From Bdellovibrionales bacterium (GTDB lineage: Bacteria; Bdellovibrionota; Bdellovibrionia; Bdellovibrionales; UBA1609): a stretch of DNA of 9,775 bases. The stretch lies in NCBI GenBank assembly GCA_020435025.1, contig JAGRAG010000110.1, positions 1-9,775 on the forward strand, read 5' to 3'. Made by a program: the position numbers and the translations under genes. The notes under the pieces were generated by a model. It made no database searches. It saw only the letters and a list, made by a program, of their open reading frames with translations, and was not told the origin of the DNA. Shown piece after piece: positions 7,477-9,775 of the stretch; position 1 is the first letter of the stretch; each line of letters starts with the position of its first letter.

Positions 7477-8298
7477 CTATTTGATTTGATTTTGTTTCCA
7501 TTGAGTCAGAGCTAACTTAACATATAGATAGCTTTTTTCTTGAGTTCGATTTTCAGATGTCAAATCTTCTAAGAGAGCGCTGTAACCATCGATATTATCT
7601 TTGGTTATAAGTTTTCCGACTCTTTTTGAAAGCCACAAGGAGGCTTCTGGAGATCCGGACAGAATAACCTTTTGTGCAAAGTGATCTATCTGTTGTTGAA
7701 AGGGATCGCCAAATCTTGACTGCAGTGTCTTCCATCCCAGTTCAAAGACGGCAAGACTTGGCGAGTACTCAAGAGCATTTTGTGTGGCAGATAAAATTTC
7801 TTCGTTTTGAGGAGCAAATTGAGAAAGTAGAAGTCCGGCCTCAACAAGTTGATCATCGGTGCCATCTAAAAGGGCTAAAGTCAGAACATTCCATTTGGAT
7901 GATTGATCCTGCTGAGACTTTCGCATCTGTGCTACAAGAATCTTGGTTCTTTCTAAGACCACTCGGGACCACTCAGAGGTATCTATGTTGGTTCCACATC
8001 TTTCTGCGCCCTCATTAAGACAGGTTACAATATCTAGTAAATCCGCCGTCTTAGGGTCAATAGACCTTGGGGGAGCTGTTGATAAGTTAAAAGTCATTTT
8101 AGAAAAGATAGATTTGTTTCCTGTCCTAAGGTGTTCTGCTTTATAAAGTGGTGCTTTGCTAGAGACAGATTCACTAGGAGGATCAGAAGGCGTGGGGGTA
8201 TGTTTGTAAGTCAGTTTTTGAAATGCTTTTAGTTGGATGCCTAAAAGGCAAAGTAAAACTATGATTGTAAGAATCACTCCTCGCACAGCGTATTTCAA
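7477..8298 (-). CDS. Membrane-anchored helical-repeat-like protein, unknown function
   Basis: A 273-residue protein I do not recognise. One hydrophobic segment at about 7-24 (GVILTIIVLLCLLGIQLK) follows a short basic start. C17 is preceded by VLL, which is not a lipobox, so this is a signal anchor or a peptide cut after LKA. A Pro/Ser-rich linker at about 33-50 leads to a mostly helical domain (about 80-270) with successive amphipathic helices such as residues 136-160 and 180-195. This resembles short alpha-solenoids used for protein contacts, though no repeat consensus is clear. C93 and C101 may pair in the periplasm. The start is TTG, overlapping the upstream stop as TTGA and preceded 4 bases away by a near-perfect GAGGAGG ribosome site, so the rare start is credible. 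Coupling implies it works with, or is made in proportion to, the wall-hydrolase-like product upstream. Confidence 0.83.
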   Translation of the reverse strand: MKYAVRGVILTIIVLLCLLGIQLKAFQKLTYKHTPTPSDPPSESVSSKAPLYKAEHLRTGNKSIFSKMTFNLSTAPPRSIDPKTADLLDIVTCLNEGAERCGTNIDTSEWSRVVLERTKILVAQMRKSQQDQSSKWNVLTLALLDGTDDQLVEAGLLLSQFAPQNEEILSATQNALEYSPSLAVFELGWKTLQSRFGDPFQQQIDHFAQKVILSGSPEASLWLSKRVGKLITKDNIDGYSALLEDLTSENRTQEKSYLYVKLALTQWKQNQIK

Positions 8299-9775
8299 AG
8301 CGCCTCCTCAGATCTTTTTGGAATGGAAATGCTTTGGTGAAAAGTATTTTCATAACCGGGTCCCTCATCGTCTCTTTGAAAGGTCCCAATCGGAAACCGA
8401 AAGTATTGGCCATTTTCTTCCACGATAACATCGATTGAATATAGCACAGAGTCTTTTTTGTGGAAAATTAATCCGTGGCTCACATAGCTGTCTTTTTTTG
8501 GTTTCGTAGCTATGGATGGATTTTGCATATTCACTAGTTGAAGCTTTGCCGTTACCGAGTGTTTAATCCGAAACAACATTCCTTTAGAAGGGAGCAGTGC
8601 TTCAGAGATATCATATTCGTTAAGAGAACTTTTCTTCCAATAACGAGTCCATATGTTTTTTGAATCCAGAGAGCCAACACCACCGTAGACAAATCCCGTG
8701 AGGGTTTTATTTTTGTGAGTTTTCAAACGGATCTTGTACCATCGTTCTAAATCACCTCCAGGACGAATCACGAAGTCAAGTACTTGAAAGACCTGCTCAG
8801 GTCGAACTGTAGCAAGATAGTTATTTTTCCCTTGATTTGCAGGGACCCAGGGGTTGGCTCTTAAAGTCAGTGCCATCTTTGGAGTTATGAAACTCCCAGG
8901 CGAGAAAATACCAGTGGACTCGTTATTACAAAGCGAGTATTTATTATTGTAGTTGTGAATGTACGAAGAAAGAGAATTTAGGTCATCTATAGATATCGGA
9001 CGAATTCCACTATATTGATTTCTGTTCACAGAAGATTTTAAGCATTGAAGCATTTCAAGCTCCTTCACGCAGGAGGCCCCCTTGTTGTTTTCCAGCAGAA
9101 CGCAGTATTTTAGAATTTCAGAATTTTCCTGCTGAGAGGAGGTCACTACTAAGATGTGCGAGCGTAAGTAGGCTTCGCGTTTATCATCCGGAATCAGGCA
9201 GTAGTGATTGCCATCAAAAAGACAATTCACATCGACACTTACTTTTGCGAGCTTTGGATCTACATATTTCGCCCATGGCTGGGTTTTAAACTTGTAAGAA
9301 AAGTCTAAGTCATTGTTCCAATGAAGAGAAAATTGTGTTTTGCGAAAGTCACTTTCACACTGTTTGTATTTGTCTTTCGGACTTAAGTGCAATGGAAAGC
9401 GACAGCCGGTTCTTTTTTCCCATTCATTTTTGCGAATTGGGCTGAAGTGCCACCGACAAAACCCTCCACCTGTGTAAGCAGAGTAAGCTGACTGGGCCAC
9501 GTCTTCATAGTCTTTAATGTACTTTGCACATTTGACGAGCCCTCCGGTTGCTTTAGAGCTATTCAGAAGTGCGACTCTGGCTCGTGACCATAAACGATAA
9601 AAATTGTCGTAGCCTTCCAAAATATTTTGAATTAAATCAAAATAAGCGGCTCCCGCGATCATATCATTGTGGGCTAGAATGTTAATTTGCGAAATTCCCA
9701 TCGATTTAAATTCGGTCATCCGTTTGCCTTTAGCGGGATCGCCAACAAGAAATCGAGGTCCTGTTGGCTGCAATT
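8295..9775 (-). CDS. Lytic-transglycosylase-like protein with SH3-like domain, 5' end outside window
   Basis: Only the C-terminal 492 codons are visible; the frame is open to the window edge. Residues are counted from the codon at 9773. GISQIN at 26-31 matches the GLMQ/GLMQIN motif of GH23-type soluble lytic transglycosylases. AYSAYTGGG at 96-104 sits where that fold has its AYN(A/G)G motif, about 70 residues later. The family's catalytic Glu would lie before residue 1, beyond the edge, so activity cannot be confirmed. Residues about 301-366 look like a bacterial SH3 domain (LTLRANPW ... VFQVLDF ... RWYKIRL ... GFVYGG), often used for wall binding. Ten cysteines between 82 and 282 suggest disulfides and a periplasmic location. 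The tail to 492 is beta-like and unassigned. The likely role is cleaving or binding peptidoglycan. The assignment rests on motifs only; a lysozyme-like fold without activity is possible. Confidence 0.72.
   Translation of the reverse strand, partial: LQPTGPRFLVGDPAKGKRMTEFKSMGISQINILAHNDMIAGAAYFDLIQNILEGYDNFYRLWSRARVALLNSSKATGGLVKCAKYIKDYEDVAQSAYSAYTGGGFCRWHFSPIRKNEWEKRTGCRFPLHLSPKDKYKQCESDFRKTQFSLHWNNDLDFSYKFKTQPWAKYVDPKLAKVSVDVNCLFDGNHYCLIPDDKREAYLRSHILVVTSSQQENSEILKYCVLLENNKGASCVKELEMLQCLKSSVNRNQYSGIRPISIDDLNSLSSYIHNYNNKYSLCNNESTGIFSPGSFITPKMALTLRANPWVPANQGKNNYLATVRPEQVFQVLDFVIRPGGDLERWYKIRLKTHKNKTLTGFVYGGVGSLDSKNIWTRYWKKSSLNEYDISEALLPSKGMLFRIKHSVTAKLQLVNMQNPSIATKPKKDSYVSHGLIFHKKDSVLYSIDVIVEENGQYFRFPIGTFQRDDEGPGYENTFHQSISIPKRSEEAL
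8303..8309 (-). promoter_or_regulatory. Strong ribosome binding site supporting a TTG start
   Basis: GAGGAGG on the minus strand, ending 4 bases before the TTG at 8298 and embedded in the last codons (Glu-Glu-Ala) of the upstream gene. It fixes the start of the small anchored protein at the TTG, since the next in-frame GTG would be about 16 bases away. Confidence 0.7.

Noticed and set aside
7430..7489. 19-codon plus-strand frame beginning MKKPLHTR
   Set aside because: No ribosome site; runs into the antisense end of a well-supported gene.
7674..8146. Plus-strand open frames of 67-114 codons opposite the small anchored protein gene
   Set aside because: They are antisense shadows of a gene with a strong ribosome site, signal anchor and overlap with its neighbour.

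Overview
The window looks like a stretch of chromosome from a Gram-negative bacterium. It encodes a lipoprotein with a lipobox, several proteins with Sec-type signal peptides, and a fragment of a periplasmic murein hydrolase. By eye the GC content is low to moderate, around 40% (not counted). The density of exported proteins that I do not recognise and the frequent GTG and TTG starts would fit a predatory or delta-type lineage such as Bdellovibrionota. That placement is a guess, because no marker gene is present. There are no tRNA, rRNA, CRISPR, insertion-sequence or phage signals.

Layout: one plus-strand gene (9-893, lipoprotein) meets a minus-strand block tail to tail, and the two stop codons overlap. 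Everything from 890 to the right edge is read on the minus strand. In transcription order it is: a right-edge-truncated lytic-transglycosylase-like protein with an SH3-like domain (8295-9775); a small membrane-anchored helical protein (7477-8298) translationally coupled to it by a TTGA overlap; an intergenic region of about 340 bp with three perfect copies of a 14-bp direct repeat and two inverted repeats (7137-7476); then a tightly packed three-gene unit made of a 1173-residue exported, triple-membrane-spanning protein (3615-7136), a 380-residue protein (2476-3618) and a 527-residue protein (890-2473).

The most interesting part is this three-gene unit. All three products have a signal peptide, a long helical and probably periplasmic portion, and a pair of membrane segments around a strongly basic loop that should face the cytoplasm. 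The largest has a third membrane segment and a cytoplasmic C-terminal domain of about 250 residues. Their coupling and matched architecture suggest subunits of one inner-membrane complex projecting into the periplasm. I recognise none of the three families. The upstream wall-hydrolase pair points to an envelope-related locus, but a functional link between the two groups is inference only.
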